From positions 186,001 through 250,000 of the forward strand of contig SZNP01000006.1 in the NCBI GenBank assembly GCA_005239435.1: a DNA stretch of 64,000 bases, read 5' to 3'. Position 1 is the first letter of the stretch, and each line of letters opens with the position of its first letter. Shown here piece after piece: positions 17,446 through 26,569 of this stretch. Source of the DNA: Halorussus salinisoli (GTDB taxonomy: Archaea; Halobacteriota; Halobacteria; Halobacteriales; Haladaptataceae). The position numbers were made by a program, and so were the translations under genes. The notes beneath the pieces are model-generated. The model saw nothing but the letters and a program-made list of their open reading frames with translations, was not told the origin of the DNA and searched no databases.

Positions 17446-18351
17446 GTGATGAGCGAAGCACACGTGCCAAGCCGGACGTGCCCGGAATGCGACGGACGAC
17501 TGACCCCCGACAGCGACGAAACGGTCTGCTCGGACTGCGGCCTCGTCGTCTCCGAGGACCGCCTCGACCGCGGTCCCGAGTGGCGCACGTTCGCGGACGA
17601 CGACACCGACAAAGAGCGAACCGGCGCTCCCCTCACTCGGTCGCGCCACGACCGCGGCCTGACCACCGAAATCGGCCACGACAGCGATTTACGGCTGACT
17701 GGCCGCAAGCGTCGGCAGGTCGCCCGGATGCGCAAGCACCACGACCGGGCGAAGATAGGATCGAAGACGGACCGGAACAAGGTCTACGCGTACACCGAGA
17801 TTCGGAGACTAGTCGGTGCACTCGACCTCCCGAAATACGTGCGAGATCAGGCCTGTACCTTGTTCAAATCTGCACAGAAAGAAGACCTCGTTCGAGGGCG
17901 GTCGCTGGAAGGGTTCGCCACTGCGACCGTCTACGCCGCGTGTCGCACGCGGAACCTTTCGAGAACGCTGACCGAGGTGGTGGACGCCGCTCGAGCAGAC
18001 AAAAGCGAGCTGAAACGCGCATACGATGCGTTGAACCGTGAACTCGGGCTTCCGACCGGTCCGATCGACCCGAGCGAATTCCTCGCACGGTTCGCGTCAC
18101 GGTTGGACTTGCCCCATCGAGTGGAACAACGCGCCCACGAACTGACGGCCGAGGCGAAAGACCGGGGCATCGTCGCGGGCAAAAATCCGGGTGGCATCGC
18201 AGCGGCGTGTCTGTACACCGCTGCACGCGAGCAGAACCACGCGCTGACGCAGAAAGCGGCTGCGGATGTCGCTGGCGTTACAGCGGTAACGCTCCGGTCG
18301 ACGTTCGATACGCTCCGAAAATCCGAGTGTACCACTATCACCGGTCCTTGA
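17446..18351 (+). CDS. tfb: Transcription initiation factor TFB
   Basis: The 301-residue archaeal TFIIB homologue bridges TBP-bound promoters and RNA polymerase. The N-terminal zinc ribbon is C12-x2-C15 and C28-x2-C31 (TCPECDGR...VCSDCGLVV). The B-finger/linker follows (PEWRTFADDDTDKERTGAPL), then two cyclin-like repeats (about 105-200 and 205-295). The first codon pair is ATG ATG GTG-like (MMSEA); either ATG may be used. Haloarchaea carry several TFB paralogs. This copy ends 95 bases before the ectoine hydrolase gene on the same strand. Confidence 0.93.
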   Translation: MMSEAHVPSRTCPECDGRLTPDSDETVCSDCGLVVSEDRLDRGPEWRTFADDDTDKERTGAPLTRSRHDRGLTTEIGHDSDLRLTGRKRRQVARMRKHHDRAKIGSKTDRNKVYAYTEIRRLVGALDLPKYVRDQACTLFKSAQKEDLVRGRSLEGFATATVYAACRTRNLSRTLTEVVDAARADKSELKRAYDALNRELGLPTGPIDPSEFLARFASRLDLPHRVEQRAHELTAEAKDRGIVAGKNPGGIAAACLYTAAREQNHALTQKAAADVAGVTAVTLRSTFDTLRKSECTTITGP

Positions 18352-18383
18352 CCAGCGAACCGAGACACCATACACACTATCCG

Positions 18384-18410
18384 TTTGTGTCGTACACAAA
18401 AAACTTAAAC
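18384..18410 (+). promoter_or_regulatory. Inverted repeat plus TATA-like element upstream of doeA
   Basis: TTTGTGT-CGT-ACACAAA (18384-18400) is a perfect 7-base inverted repeat with a 3-base centre. It directly abuts an AAACTTAAAC TATA-like box (18401-18410), about 36-46 bases ahead of the doeA ATG. An operator overlapping the BRE/TATA position is the expected place for an archaeal repressor or activator. The binding protein is not known. Confidence 0.55.
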
Positions 18411-18446
18411 AACGCCGCGGTGAACGACTACGAGAGTAGCGTTGTC

Positions 18447-19625
18447 ATGCCACAGGCAATCTTCGACGACAGCGAGTACCAGCGACGAATAGCCCGAACG
18501 AAAGAGCGGATGCGCGAGGAGGAACTCGACGCCCTCGTCGTCTCCGACCCGGCGAACATGAACTACCTCACCGGCTACGACGGGTGGTCGTTCTACGTCC
18601 ACCAGGCCGTCCTCGTGACCCTCGACCGCGACGAACCGGTGTGGGTGGGTCGGGAGATGGACGCTAACGGTGCTCGGGCGACCACGCAACTGGACGAGGA
18701 GAGCATCCGGGCGTACAGCGACGACCACGTCCAGTCGCCGTACGACCTCCATCCGATGGACTTCTTCGCCGACCAACTGGAGTCACTCGGCGTCGCCGAC
18801 GGGCGAATCGGACTCGAGATGGACGCCTACTACTTCACCGCGAAGTCGTACACGCGCATCCAAGAGAACCTACCCGAAGCTACCTTCGAGGACCACACGC
18901 TCCTCGTCAACTGGGTGCGTATCAAGAAGTCCGACCAGGAGATAGAGTACATGCGACAGGCCGCTCGCATCTCCGAGAACGCGATGCAGGCCGGACTCGA
19001 CGCCATCGAGGAAGGCGTGCCCGAGTACGAGGCCGCGGAGGCGATATACTCGGCGCTCATCGACGGGACCGACGAGTACGGCGGCGACTACCCCTCCATC
19101 GTACCACTGATGCCGTCCGGCGACCACACCGGGACGCCCCACCTCACGTGGACCGACCGACCCTTCGAGGACGGCGACCCGGTCATCATCGAACTCTCTG
19201 GATGTCGGCACCGATACCACTCGCCGCTAGCCCGGACGACGTTCGTCGGCGACCCGCCGGACGAGGTTCGAGAGACCGCCGACATCGTCGTCGAAGGCAT
19301 GGAAGCGGCGCTCGACGCGGCCGAACCCGGTGTAACCGCCGAATCGGTCGAGAAGGCGTGGCGAGACACCATCGCGAAGTACGACGTCGAGAAGGAGGAC
19401 CGCATCGGCTACTCGATGGGACTCGGCTATCCGCCGGACTGGGGCGAACACACCGCCAGTCTCCGACCCGGCGACGAGACGGTCCTCGAAGAGGACATGA
19501 CCTTCCACATGATTCCGGGCCTCTGGTTCGACGACTTCGGGGTCGAACTCAGCGAGACGTTCCGAGTCACTTCGACCGGAGCGGAAACGCTAGCCGATTT
19601 CCCGCGAAAACTCTTCCAGGCGTAA
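18447..19625 (+). CDS. doeA: Ectoine hydrolase (M24 family)
   Basis: DoeA/EutD opens the ectoine ring to N-acetyl-L-2,4-diaminobutyrate (hydroxyectoine likewise). The 392-residue protein carries DoeA-specific blocks not found in general prolidases: [20 protein letters not shown] (about 33-52), [12 protein letters not shown] (66-77) and [10 protein letters not shown]. Further blocks are [20 protein letters not shown] (about 213-232), [20 protein letters not shown] and the C-terminal [11 protein letters not shown]. This enzyme class does not keep the full M24 metal site. ATG 18447 begins the conserved region, and a much longer in-frame opening is rejected. The stop TAA overlaps the next ATG as TAATG, so doeA and gdhB form an operon. 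Confidence 0.9.
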   Translation: MPQAIFDDSEYQRRIARTKERMREEELDALVVSDPANMNYLTGYDGWSFYVHQAVLVTLDRDEPVWVGREMDANGARATTQLDEESIRAYSDDHVQSPYDLHPMDFFADQLESLGVADGRIGLEMDAYYFTAKSYTRIQENLPEATFEDHTLLVNWVRIKKSDQEIEYMRQAARISENAMQAGLDAIEEGVPEYEAAEAIYSALIDGTDEYGGDYPSIVPLMPSGDHTGTPHLTWTDRPFEDGDPVIIELSGCRHRYHSPLARTTFVGDPPDEVRETADIVVEGMEAALDAAEPGVTAESVEKAWRDTIAKYDVEKEDRIGYSMGLGYPPDWGEHTASLRPGDETVLEEDMTFHMIPGLWFDDFGVELSETFRVTSTGAETLADFPRKLFQA

Positions 19626-20923
19626 TGATGACGACGACAAACGCGGAGCCGGACGACGGGGACGACGGCAAAGAAGTGGAACCGGACTCGGCGCTCGTGA
19701 CCGCACGACGCCAGTTGGAGCGAGCGGCCGCCCACGTCGACGTGGACGACGGCGTCATCGAGCGCCTCAAACACCCGACCCGGGTCCAGCGCGTGGCGGT
19801 GCCCCTGGAGCGTGACGACGGGTCGGTCGAGGTGTTCACGGGCTATCGGTCCCAGCACGACGACGTGCGCGGCCCGTACAAGGGCGGCCTGCGTTTCCAC
19901 CCCGCGGTGGACGCCGAGGAGTGCATCGGGCTCTCGATGTGGATGACGTGGAAGTGCGCGGTCATGGACCTTCCCTTCGGCGGCGGCAAGGGCGGAGTCG
20001 CAGTGGAACCCAAGGACCTCAGTACCGACGAGAAAGAGCGCCTGACCCGGCGGTTCGCCGAGGAGTTACGCGACGTGGTCGGCCCGAAGAAGGACGTTCC
20101 CGCTCCCGACATGGGGACCGACGCCCAGACGATGGCGTGGTTCATGGACGCCTACTCGATGCAGGAGGGCGAGACCATCCCCGGCGTCGTCACCGGGAAA
20201 CCGCCCGTCGTCGGCGGGAGCGAGGGCCGCGAGGAAGCGCCGGGTCGCTCGGTCGCCATCATCGCCCGCGAGGCCGCCGACTACTACGACTACGACCTCG
20301 ACGAGACGACGGTCGCCGTACAGGGGTACGGGAGCGTCGGCGCGAATGCCGCCCGCCTGCTCGACGACTGGGGTGCCGACGTGGTCGCCGTCAGCGACGT
20401 GAACGGAGCCATCTACGACCCCGACGGTCTGGACACACGCTCGGTCCCGACCCACGAGGAGGAACCCGAGGCCGTGATGACTCACGACGCGCCCGAGAAA
20501 CTCTCGAACGAGGAAGTGCTCGAACTCGACGTGGACGTGCTGATTCCGGCAGCCGTCGGCAACGTCATCACCGCGGACAACGCCGGCGACGTGCAGGCCG
20601 ACGTCGTGGTCGAGGGCGCGAACGGCCCGACCACCTTCGCCGCCGACGCCATCCTCGAAGAGAACGACGTGGCGGTCGTCCCCGACATCCTCGCCAACGC
20701 GGGCGGGGTCACCGTCTCGTACTTCGAGTGGTTGCAGGACATTAACCGCCGCCAGTGGTCGCTCGAACGAGTTCACGACGAACTCGAAACCGAGATGCTC
20801 CGAGCGTGGAACGCGGTCCGCGAGGAGGTCGAAGCGCGTGACACGTCGTGGCGGGATGCCGCGTACGTGGTCGCGCTCTCGCGCATCGCCGAGGCCAAGT
20901 CTACTCGCGGACTCTGGCCCTAA
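19625..20923 (+). CDS. gdhB: Glutamate dehydrogenase (GdhB type)
   Basis: This 432-residue Glu/Leu/Phe/Val dehydrogenase interconverts glutamate and 2-oxoglutarate plus ammonia. Signatures are [11 protein letters not shown] (about 86-96), the active-site lysine loop PFGGGKGGV (about 117-125), DVPAPDMGT, and the Rossmann [13 protein letters not shown] (about 237). Two adjacent ATG codons (19625, 19628) could start it; the first overlaps the doeA stop. Tight coupling to doeA suggests it recycles glutamate made by the cluster aminotransferases and releases ammonia. NAD versus NADP use is not clear from the sequence. Confidence 0.93.
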   Translation: MMTTTNAEPDDGDDGKEVEPDSALVTARRQLERAAAHVDVDDGVIERLKHPTRVQRVAVPLERDDGSVEVFTGYRSQHDDVRGPYKGGLRFHPAVDAEECIGLSMWMTWKCAVMDLPFGGGKGGVAVEPKDLSTDEKERLTRRFAEELRDVVGPKKDVPAPDMGTDAQTMAWFMDAYSMQEGETIPGVVTGKPPVVGGSEGREEAPGRSVAIIAREAADYYDYDLDETTVAVQGYGSVGANAARLLDDWGADVVAVSDVNGAIYDPDGLDTRSVPTHEEEPEAVMTHDAPEKLSNEEVLELDVDVLIPAAVGNVITADNAGDVQADVVVEGANGPTTFAADAILEENDVAVVPDILANAGGVTVSYFEWLQDINRRQWSLERVHDELETEMLRAWNAVREEVEARDTSWRDAAYVVALSRIAEAKSTRGLWP

Positions 20924-21152
20924 CGCATCTGTAGTCGCATTTTTGGTTTTTGTTCGGTCGCTTCGTCGACGCGCCTCCGGCGCGACTGCTCGGAAGGGCG
21001 TTCGTCTTCCGGTGCCCACGACCTTCGATGCTCGTCCCTCACGCGGTTCGCGCGGACGGTCGAGTCGAGCGATGGCCGCCCGGGAACTTTATATATTGCC
21101 CTGAGAAAGAAAAATAGTTCTTAGACCGCGGAAGATATATTTTAGCGACGGT

Positions 21153-24100
21153 TCACTCGCCGACCGTTTCCGCGATCTTCTCGATGGGATGGGGCGGGTC
21201 GTCGCTGGACCCTTCCCAGTCGCCGAGTTGGGTCCGGCAGGACGCGCCGGGCGCGACCACGGTGTCGCCGTCGCTGTCATCGACCTGCTCGAACAGGATT
21301 TCGCCGATATCACGGCTCATCGAGTAGTGCTCGGCCTCGTAGCCGAAGCTTCCGGCCATGCCACAGCACCCCGAGTCGAGCGCGTCGACCTCGTAGCCCG
21401 CCGACCGGAGGGCGCTGGCGGCGTGACCGTCCTTCTTGATGGCCTTCTGGTGGCAGTGGCCGTGGTAGGTCAGCGACTCGCCGGGCGCGTCGAGGTCGAT
21501 ATCGTCGGTCAGCTCGAACCGGTCGAGGTACTCACAGACTCCGTAGGTGTTGGCCGCCACGCGCTCCGCGTCCCGACCCGAGACGAGGTCGAGGTAGTCC
21601 GACTGGAGCATGACCGCGTCGGAGGGTTCGACCAGCACCACGTCCCACCCGTCGCGGACCTTGGGCGCGAGGGCTTCGACGTTCTGTTCGGCGCACTCCC
21701 GAGACACGTCGAGGAAGCCCTTCGAGTGGGCCGAACGGCCGGTGGCGGTCACGTTCGCCGGGACGCGGACCCGGACGCCCGCGGCTTCGAGGACCCGGAC
21801 CGCGGCCTTGCCCGCCTCCGGGTGGTTGTAGTTGGTGTAGGTGTCGGGGAACAGCGCGACCTTCCGGGCGGCCTCGTCGGCCGAGATGCGGGGGCCGCCG
21901 CGGGCCTCGAACCAGTCCACGAAGCTCTCGCGGTGGAACGTCGGGAGGCTTCGCTCGCTGGCGATGCCCACCGTCTTCTCCAGCAGGGTTCGCGCTCCCG
22001 GGAGTTCGCTCGCCCAGTTCGAGACGGGTGCGAGGGCGCTCCCGAGCGCGTTGAGCCGGTCTATTTCGGCGAACAAGCGGTCTCGTAGACTCGCGCCGTA
22101 TTCCTCGTGGTGGGCGTGTTCGACTTCGGCCTTGAGTTTGGCCATGTCCACCTCCGAAGGGCAGTCGCGGGCACAGCCCTTACAGCCGATACAGAGGTCC
22201 ATCACTTCGGCCATGAACTCCGTGTCGAGTTGCTCGTCGTCGGGCAAGTCGCCCGACATCGCCTGCCGGAGCAGATTCGCCCGACCCCGCGTGGCCGTGC
22301 TCTCCTCGTCGGCCGCGCGGTAAGTCGGACACATCACGCCGCCGGTGGTCTCCTGCTCGCCGCGACAGCCACCGCAGCCGTGACAGAGTTCGACCATGCC
22401 CTGAAAGCCGTTCTCGTTCTCCCAGTTCAGCGCGGGGTCGAATCCGGCCGAGAACTCGTAGTCGGGGTCGAATCGCAAGTTCTCGGTCATGTCGAAGTCG
22501 CCGCAGACGTTGCCCGGATTCAGGAGCCAATCGGGGTCGAACGCCGTCTTGAGGTCCCGAAAGAGATTCCAGACGTCGTCGCCGTACAGCTTTCGGTTCC
22601 ACTGGGTCCGGGCGCGGCCGTCGCCGTGTTCGCCCGACACCGACCCGTCGTACTCGACCACGAGGTCGGTCACGGCGTCCGAGATGGACTCCATCTGGTC
22701 GACGCCGGCCGGACTCTTGGTGTCCACGAGCGGGCGCATGTGCATGCACCCCGGACCGGCGTGAGCGTAGAAACTCGCGAAGGTGTCGTTGTCCTCCAAG
22801 ACCTGTTGGAAGTCGGCCACGTAGTCGGCGAGGTTTTCGGTCGGAACCGCGGTGTCCTCGATGAACGAGATGTGCTTGGCGTCCGACGTGCGAGAGAGCA
22901 GAATCGGCATGCCGGACTTCCGGAGCTTCCAGAGCTGGGCGCGTTCGTCGGCCTCGTAGGCCTCCAGCGCGTCGAAGGCGCGCTCTCCCTTCCGGTCCGC
23001 GAGGAGGTCGGCGACCTGTTCGCGGCCGTCCGCAACGTCGTCGGCGTAGAACTCCACGAGCAGGGCCGTCTCGGTCCCCTCGGGGAGTCGGGAGGCCACG
23101 TCCGAGAACTCCTCGGTGTCCCGAGCGAGGTCGAGGAGGACGTCGTCGATGGCCTCGACGGCCGCCGGGTCGTGGTTCCGAACGATGTCGTCCACGTCGG
23201 CCATCGCGTCGAGCAGGTCCCGGTACGTGAGGAGCGCGACCGCCTTGGTTTCGGGGACGGGTTCGAGCGAGACGGTGGCCTCGGTGACGATGCCGAGGGT
23301 GCCTTCGCTCCCGGCGAGCAGTCGCGCGAGGTTGACGGTGCCCGATTCGGCCTCTTCTATCAGCCTGTCGAGATTGTAGCCCGAGACGTTCCGCTTGAGT
23401 CGGGGGAAGACCTCGCGTATCGCCTCGCGTTCGTCGTCCACGACGCGCCGAACCGCGTCGTAAATCTGCGCCTCGCGGTCGCCCTCGGGGTCGGCCACCT
23501 CGCGGAGTTCTTCTAGCGACACCTCGCCGAAGGTGGTCACGGTACCGTCGGCGAGGACGACCTCGCACTCCTCGACGTAGGCGTCGGTCTTGCCGTACTT
23601 CAGCGAGTGCGCGCCGGTCGAGTTGTTGCCGATGGCGCCACCGATGGTGCTCCGGTTTCCGGCCGCGGGGTCGGGCGCGAACTTCAAGCCGTGGGGGTCG
23701 AGTTCGGCGTTCAGGTCGGCGAGGACGGCCCCGGCCTGCACTCGAGCGAGGCGGTCGTCGGGTCGCACGTCGAGGAGGTCGCCCATGTAGTTCGTGAAGT
23801 CGAGGACGACCGCCTCGTTGACGGCCTGTCCGGCGAGACTGGTGCCACCGCCCCGAGGCAAGACCGGAATCTCGCGGTCGGCGCAGTAGGCCATCACGGC
23901 CGCCACGTCGTCGGACGATTCCGGGAGGACGACGCCGACCGGCGTCACCTCGTAGGCGCTGGCGTCTGTCGCGTAGAGTTGACGCGTGTACTCGTCGAAT
24001 CGCACGTCTCCGTCGACGCGGGCCACGAGGTCGGACACGAAGTCCGCTCTCGCCTCCTCGCCGCCGACGTAGTCGTAGTCGGCGCGGGGGTCCGCGGCGG

Positions 24101-24155
24101 GGTCGGTGCGACCGGTCTCGTCTCGGGGGTCGTTCGGAGTATCCTGTGTAGCCAT
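21153..24155 (-). CDS. FAD-linked oxidase fused to Fe-S/CCG domain (D-lactate dehydrogenase type)
   Basis: The 1000-residue fusion combines a GlcD-like FAD-binding half with a GlpC/LutA-like iron-sulfur half. The FAD half has a pyrophosphate loop LPRGGGTSLAGQAV near residue 98 and an FAD-oxidase C domain to about 560. Cys motifs are CHGCGGCRG near 588, CIGCKGCARDCP near 655, and a CCG heterodisulfide-type site GCCGMAGSFG near 930. Such proteins oxidise D-2-hydroxyacids and pass electrons to the respiratory chain. ATG 24155 is chosen because it starts 8 bases after the upstream dehydrogenase stop and the longer frame is antisense to that gene. The substrate is uncertain. Confidence 0.88.
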   Translation of the reverse strand: MATQDTPNDPRDETGRTDPAADPRADYDYVGGEEARADFVSDLVARVDGDVRFDEYTRQLYATDASAYEVTPVGVVLPESSDDVAAVMAYCADREIPVLPRGGGTSLAGQAVNEAVVLDFTNYMGDLLDVRPDDRLARVQAGAVLADLNAELDPHGLKFAPDPAAGNRSTIGGAIGNNSTGAHSLKYGKTDAYVEECEVVLADGTVTTFGEVSLEELREVADPEGDREAQIYDAVRRVVDDEREAIREVFPRLKRNVSGYNLDRLIEEAESGTVNLARLLAGSEGTLGIVTEATVSLEPVPETKAVALLTYRDLLDAMADVDDIVRNHDPAAVEAIDDVLLDLARDTEEFSDVASRLPEGTETALLVEFYADDVADGREQVADLLADRKGERAFDALEAYEADERAQLWKLRKSGMPILLSRTSDAKHISFIEDTAVPTENLADYVADFQQVLEDNDTFASFYAHAGPGCMHMRPLVDTKSPAGVDQMESISDAVTDLVVEYDGSVSGEHGDGRARTQWNRKLYGDDVWNLFRDLKTAFDPDWLLNPGNVCGDFDMTENLRFDPDYEFSAGFDPALNWENENGFQGMVELCHGCGGCRGEQETTGGVMCPTYRAADEESTATRGRANLLRQAMSGDLPDDEQLDTEFMAEVMDLCIGCKGCARDCPSEVDMAKLKAEVEHAHHEEYGASLRDRLFAEIDRLNALGSALAPVSNWASELPGARTLLEKTVGIASERSLPTFHRESFVDWFEARGGPRISADEAARKVALFPDTYTNYNHPEAGKAAVRVLEAAGVRVRVPANVTATGRSAHSKGFLDVSRECAEQNVEALAPKVRDGWDVVLVEPSDAVMLQSDYLDLVSGRDAERVAANTYGVCEYLDRFELTDDIDLDAPGESLTYHGHCHQKAIKKDGHAASALRSAGYEVDALDSGCCGMAGSFGYEAEHYSMSRDIGEILFEQVDDSDGDTVVAPGASCRTQLGDWEGSSDDPPHPIEKIAETVGE

Positions 24156-24163
24156 GTGGTCCG

Positions 24164-25135
24164 TCAGTGCGACTCCGGCGCGAGTACCTGGTTCTCCAAC
24201 TCCTCGCCCGAGTCGAGTCGGTCCACGTTCCGAGCTACGATGTCGGCGAGTCGTTCCCAGTGCTTCGGCGTGTGACCGCCCGTGTGCGGCGTTATCAGGC
24301 AGTTTTCGAGGTTCCAGAGGGGGTGGTCCTCGGGCAACGGTTCGGGGTCGGTCACGTCGAGGGCCGCGCCCCGAATCTTGTTCGACCGGAGCGCCGACAC
24401 CAGCGCGTCGGTGTCCACGATGGGGCCGCGGGCGGTGTTGACGACCACGGCGTCGGTCGGCAAAGTCGCCAGTTCCTCTTCGCCGACCAGTCCCCGCGTC
24501 ATGTCGTTGAGCGGGCAAGCGACGACGACGTACTCGCTCCGCGAGAAGGCGTCGTGGATGGCCTCCTCCTCGAAACCGACTACCTCGTCGGTCGGTCCGC
24601 CTTTGTCGGGGGTGTACCGGACGCCGATGGTCTCGACTTCGAAGCCGTCGAGGCGCTGGACCACGGCCTGTCCGATGGAGCCGAGACCGACCACCGTGAC
24701 GGTGCTACCGGTCAGCTCGCTCGACTGGAAGTGACGCCACTCGCGGTTCTGCTTGCGCCGCCACCCTTCGTGGAGTCGGCGGGTGAACGCGAGCACGTTG
24801 CCGATGGCCTGCTCGGCGATGCCGGGGGCGTGGATACCGCCGGCGTTCGTCACGGCGACCCCGCGGTCGGCGAAAGCGTCCATCGGCACGTGGTCGGTTC
24901 CAGCGAACGTGCACGCGAACAGTTCGAGTCGGTCGGCGTCGGAGAGCAACTCCTCGTCGACGGTGATACCGGTGACGACTCGGGCGTCAGCGACGAGTTC
25001 GCGCTCCTGGGCCGGAGTTCGGGCGAGCGCGACGTTCCGGCCGGGGAGACGGTCGCGCAGTTCCTCGGCGTACGATTCCATCGACAGTCCTTCGGTCCCC
25101 TCTCGGAGGACGACTACGTCCGGGGTTTCTTGCAT
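24164..25135 (-). CDS. D-2-hydroxyacid dehydrogenase
   Basis: This NAD(P)-dependent reductase of 2-oxoacids has 323 residues. The Rossmann motif is GLGSIGQAV (about 158-166). The catalytic triad is Arg in NTARGPIVD (about 240), Glu in DPEPLPEDHPLW (about 267) and His in TPHTGGHTPKH (about 288). It closely resembles the haloarchaeal D-2-hydroxyacid dehydrogenases characterised in Haloferax. It is followed 8 bases later by the FAD/Fe-S oxidase, so the two could cycle a 2-oxoacid and its D-hydroxyacid. It diverges from the amidohydrolase gene. Confidence 0.9.
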   Translation of the reverse strand: MQETPDVVVLREGTEGLSMESYAEELRDRLPGRNVALARTPAQERELVADARVVTGITVDEELLSDADRLELFACTFAGTDHVPMDAFADRGVAVTNAGGIHAPGIAEQAIGNVLAFTRRLHEGWRRKQNREWRHFQSSELTGSTVTVVGLGSIGQAVVQRLDGFEVETIGVRYTPDKGGPTDEVVGFEEEAIHDAFSRSEYVVVACPLNDMTRGLVGEEELATLPTDAVVVNTARGPIVDTDALVSALRSNKIRGAALDVTDPEPLPEDHPLWNLENCLITPHTGGHTPKHWERLADIVARNVDRLDSGEELENQVLAPESH

Positions 25136-25177
25136 TGTTTTGAACTCCTGCGTCGGCCAGACGCTGGTAACTGTTCG

Positions 25178-25206
25178 AAGGATTGTGATACCCTAACTTA
25201 ATCCTT
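25178..25206. promoter_or_regulatory. Inverted repeat in the divergent promoter region
   Basis: AAGGATT (25178-25184) and AATCCTT (25200-25206) form a perfect inverted repeat with a 15-base spacer. It is centred between the divergent starts at 25135 and 25271. A TATA-like TTTACAAATAA near 25233-25243 fits the plus-strand gene. It is a candidate operator for coordinated control, not proven. Confidence 0.4.
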
Positions 25207-25270
25207 ATGTGTATCCGTCGTCAACGGGAACCGTTTACAAATAAGTGGCTGGAGCGTGTCAGTGCCGCAC

Positions 25271-26569
25271 ATGCCCGAGCCAATTCGAGATCGGCTATCC
25301 GACGTACGGCGCGAGTTCCACCGATACCCCGAACCCGCGTGGCGCGAGTTCTACACGACCCACCGACTCGTCGAGGAACTGGAGCGAATCGGGGTGGACG
25401 AACTCGCGGTCGGACCCGAAGCTTACGACCCCGGCGACCGAATGGCGGTTCCGAAAGCCGACGACGTGGACCAGTGGCTCGAACGCGCACGCGAGCGGGG
25501 TGCGGACCCCGACCTCCTCGACCGGATGGCAGGCGGGAACACGGGAGCGGTCACGGTCCTCGACTGCGGCGACGGTCCTGCGGTGGGCCTGCGAGTGGAC
25601 ATCGACGGCCTGTTCATCGAGGAATCGACCGACCCCGACCACGTCCCGGCCGCCGAGGGGTTCCGGTCGGAGTCCGACGAGACGATGCACGCCTGCGGCC
25701 ACGACGCCCACATGACGTGGGGACTCGCCACGCTCGAAGCCGTGAAGGAAAGCGACTTCGAGGGGCGACTCGTCGTCTTCTTCCAACCGGCCGAGGAAGC
25801 GTCCGGCGGCGGACACCCGATGGCCGAGAGCCGGTTCGCCGAGGGACTGGACTACCTCTTCGCGGTCCACGTCGGCCTCGACCACCCGACCGGCGAGGTG
25901 GTGGCTGGCATCGAGAAACCGCTGGCCATGTGTCACGTCGATGCGACCATCCGGGGCACCTCGGCCCACGCCGGGAAGGCCCCGCAGGACGGCGACAACG
26001 CGATGCAGGCGCTCGGAACGGTCATCGAGAACGCCTACGCCATCCCGCGCCACGAGGACGGGATGACCCGAGTCAACGTCGGGAGGGCCGAGGCCGGGAC
26101 GTCGAGCAACGTCATCGCCGAGCGCGCCGACGTCGTCGCAGAGGCCCGCGGCGAGACGACCGAACTCATGGAGTACGTCAAGGGTCGACTCACCCGGACG
26201 TTCGAGACGGCCGCCGAGATGCACGACTGTGAGGCCGAGGTCGAAATCGTGAGCGAGTCCCCGCGTGCCGACAGCGACCCCGAACTCGTGGAAGTCGTCG
26301 CCGACGTGGCCCGCGACGTCTCGGGCGTCGAGAGGGTCCTGCCGACCGCGGACTTCGGCGCGAGCGAGGACGCCACCTTCCTGATGGAGCGAGTCCAGGA
26401 CGAGGGCGGATTCGCGTCGTACCTCATCGTCGGCACCGACCACCCCACGAGCCACCACACCCCGACGTTCGACGTGGACGAGCGGAGCCTCGACCACGGG
26501 GTCGCAGTGCTGACCGACTCGATACTCGCAGTCGCCGACGACGGGCCGGTAGCCCGAAGCGAGCGATGA
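25271..26569 (+). CDS. M20D-family amidohydrolase (AbgA/HipO-like), candidate N-acetyl-diaminobutyrate deacetylase
   Basis: The dinuclear-zinc amidohydrolase has 432 residues from the ATG at 25271 (a GTG lies 15 bases upstream). Metal ligands are in MHACGHDAHMT (about 138-148) and FFQPAEEASGGG (about 173), with a late His in TSHHTPTFDVDE. The insert AVPKADDVDQWLERARERG and the N-terminal RREFHRYPEPAWREFYTT match p-aminobenzoyl-glutamate hydrolase AbgA more than carboxypeptidases. Next to doeA, its likely job is removing acetate from N-acetyl-diaminobutyrate. Bacteria use DoeB, an unrelated M14/AstE-type enzyme, for that step. The assignment is inference. Its stop overlaps the next start (ATGA). 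Confidence 0.85.
   Translation: MPEPIRDRLSDVRREFHRYPEPAWREFYTTHRLVEELERIGVDELAVGPEAYDPGDRMAVPKADDVDQWLERARERGADPDLLDRMAGGNTGAVTVLDCGDGPAVGLRVDIDGLFIEESTDPDHVPAAEGFRSESDETMHACGHDAHMTWGLATLEAVKESDFEGRLVVFFQPAEEASGGGHPMAESRFAEGLDYLFAVHVGLDHPTGEVVAGIEKPLAMCHVDATIRGTSAHAGKAPQDGDNAMQALGTVIENAYAIPRHEDGMTRVNVGRAEAGTSSNVIAERADVVAEARGETTELMEYVKGRLTRTFETAAEMHDCEAEVEIVSESPRADSDPELVEVVADVARDVSGVERVLPTADFGASEDATFLMERVQDEGGFASYLIVGTDHPTSHHTPTFDVDERSLDHGVAVLTDSILAVADDGPVARSER

Noticed and set aside
18447-19625. Generic Xaa-Pro dipeptidase
   Set aside because: The blocks [30 protein letters not shown] and [11 protein letters not shown] are specific to ectoine hydrolases and not to prolidases.
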